NCBI GenBank assembly: GCA_937900305.1
Contig: CALCCV010000577.1
Location: 1-6,907, forward strand
Direction of reading: 5' to 3'
From: an uncultured Pseudobdellovibrionaceae bacterium
GTDB taxonomy: Bacteria; Bdellovibrionota; Bdellovibrionia; Bdellovibrionales; Bdellovibrionaceae
DNA length: 6,907 nt
The notes under the pieces are model-generated. The model did no database searches. It saw nothing but the letters and a program-made list of their open reading frames with translations, and was not told where the DNA came from. Every line of letters begins with the position of its first letter. The stretch's first letter is position 1. Below, piece by piece: positions 6,558 to 6,907 of this stretch. The translations under genes and the position numbers were made by a program.

Positions 6558-6615
6558 AGTTCCTATCCTCCTTTAGGATCCTCGTCGCTTCTGGGGATTC
6601 TGTTCATCACCCACT

Positions 6616-6660
6616 GTCCAGCGTCCAAAATCCGTCACTTTCCGTCAGCGCCAAGCTGAC
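6616..6660 (+). repeat. Short repeats in the putative IS left end
   Basis: GTCCA occurs at 6616-6620 and 6623-6627. TCCGTCA occurs at 6631-6637 and 6641-6647, exactly 10 bases apart. GTCAGC (6644-6649) and GCTGAC (6655-6660) form an inverted repeat around five bases. Such clustered repeats just inside an IS end are typical of transposase binding sites, but that role is inferred. Confidence 0.45.
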
Positions 6661-6752
6661 TATAGAGATTTCCCATTAGAATGATAAGTTTCTACTATTA
6701 GGTGCAGTAGTAACGACTTGATCTGACAGGACTAGACTTCGGCCCAATAAAC

Positions 6753-6815
6753 AACGGGTCTCTCCTTTGAGAATTTTTTTACCACAAAAAACAATTCTCA
6801 AAGGAGAGACCCGTT
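6753..6815 (+). repeat. Perfect 23-bp inverted repeat that hides the transposase ribosome binding site
   Basis: The arms at 6753-6775 and 6793-6815 are perfectly complementary over 23 bases, with a 17-base spacer (TTTTTACCACAAAAAAC) whose T and A runs could extend the pairing. The right arm contains AAAGGAGAG, with AAGGAG nine bases before the ATG at 6816. In RNA that started upstream of the repeat, the ribosome binding site would be locked in a long stem. A transcript starting inside the spacer would leave it free. This fits the known strategy by which IS10 and IS50 stop outside transcription from switching on transposase, but here it is an inference. The structure could also act as a terminator. 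Confidence 0.8.
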
Positions 6816-6907
6816 ATGCTAGAGACTAACGTAAATCAAATAAAATATAAAGTCGGACTTTTGAATTTAGCCGAAGAGATAAAGAATATTTCCAAAGCCT
6901 GTCGAAC
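6816..6907 (+). CDS. IS481-family transposase, N-terminal fragment cut by the contig end
   Basis: Thirty complete codons are present from the ATG at 6816, preceded by a strong AAGGAG. The peptide includes LLNLAEEIKNISKACR, which matches the start of the helix-turn-helix region in IS481-type transposases (typically LLxLAEELGNVSKACRxMGYSR). The rest of the protein, including the DDE catalytic domain, lies beyond the contig. The coding sequence is AT-richer than the genes to its left, which fits an imported element. Confidence 0.7.
   Translation, partial: MLETNVNQIKYKVGLLNLAEEIKNISKACR

Larger units (their letters stand above)
6601..6907 (+). mobile_element. Left part of an IS481-like insertion sequence, cut by the contig end
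   Basis: The transposase start at 6816 and the repeat-rich 200 bases before it look like one end of an IS481-like element. I place the outer end near TGTTCATCACCC at 6601, because IS481-family ends begin with TGT and carry a GTC/CCGTCAC-type inner region. The exact boundary cannot be proven without the other end or the target duplication. The contig stops inside the element, a common result when a multi-copy IS breaks an assembly. Confidence 0.5.

Noticed and set aside
6565..6579. Terminator after the zinc-ribbon gene (ATCCT/AGGAT hairpin)
   Set aside because: The stem is only five base pairs and no T-run follows.
1..6907. CRISPR array, tRNA or rRNA genes
   Set aside because: No regularly spaced direct repeats with spacers and no recognisable tRNA or rRNA sequence were seen on either strand.

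Overview
The window reads as a chromosomal contig fragment from a member of the Bdellovibrionota or a similar bacterium. That placement is an inference. It rests on a TIGR02147/DUF4423-type regulator, a family expanded in Bdellovibrio relatives and Fibrobacter, and on its secreted partner with a GNGGD motif. The first 28 bases are Illumina adapter, not genome. The right edge stops inside an insertion sequence, so both ends are assembly-limited.

Layout: 1-28 is adapter. 29-297 is an unidentified open frame cut by the contig start. 298-695 is an ordinary gene gap that holds a degraded IS256-family transposase fragment on the minus strand (474-599) and then operator-like repeats (619-705). 705-5586 is a tight three-gene plus-strand cluster. 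It holds a TIGR02147-like regulator (705-1661), a secreted GNGGD protein with C-terminal repeats (probably 1654-2988), and a large secreted protein that joins two c-type haem sites to a right-handed beta-helix (3016-5586). 5607-6143 is a convergent minus-strand graveyard: an unrecognised protein tail plus a broken IS110-family transposase. 6204-6557 encodes a small membrane-anchored zinc-ribbon-like protein. 6601-6907 is the left end of an IS481-like element, with a very strong hairpin that covers the ribosome binding site of its transposase.

The likely unit of interest is the regulator / GNGGD protein / dihaem beta-helix cluster. Regulator and second gene appear to overlap by 8 bases, and the third follows after 27 bases. 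No terminator is visible between them. Both downstream products carry signal peptides, so the picture is a cytoplasmic regulator controlling two envelope or exported proteins. The function of this trio is not known to me. The haem sites suggest redox or electron-transfer work, or haem used structurally or for sensing, on a beta-helix scaffold. The flanks are full of decayed transposon pieces, so the cluster sits in a rearranged part of the genome.
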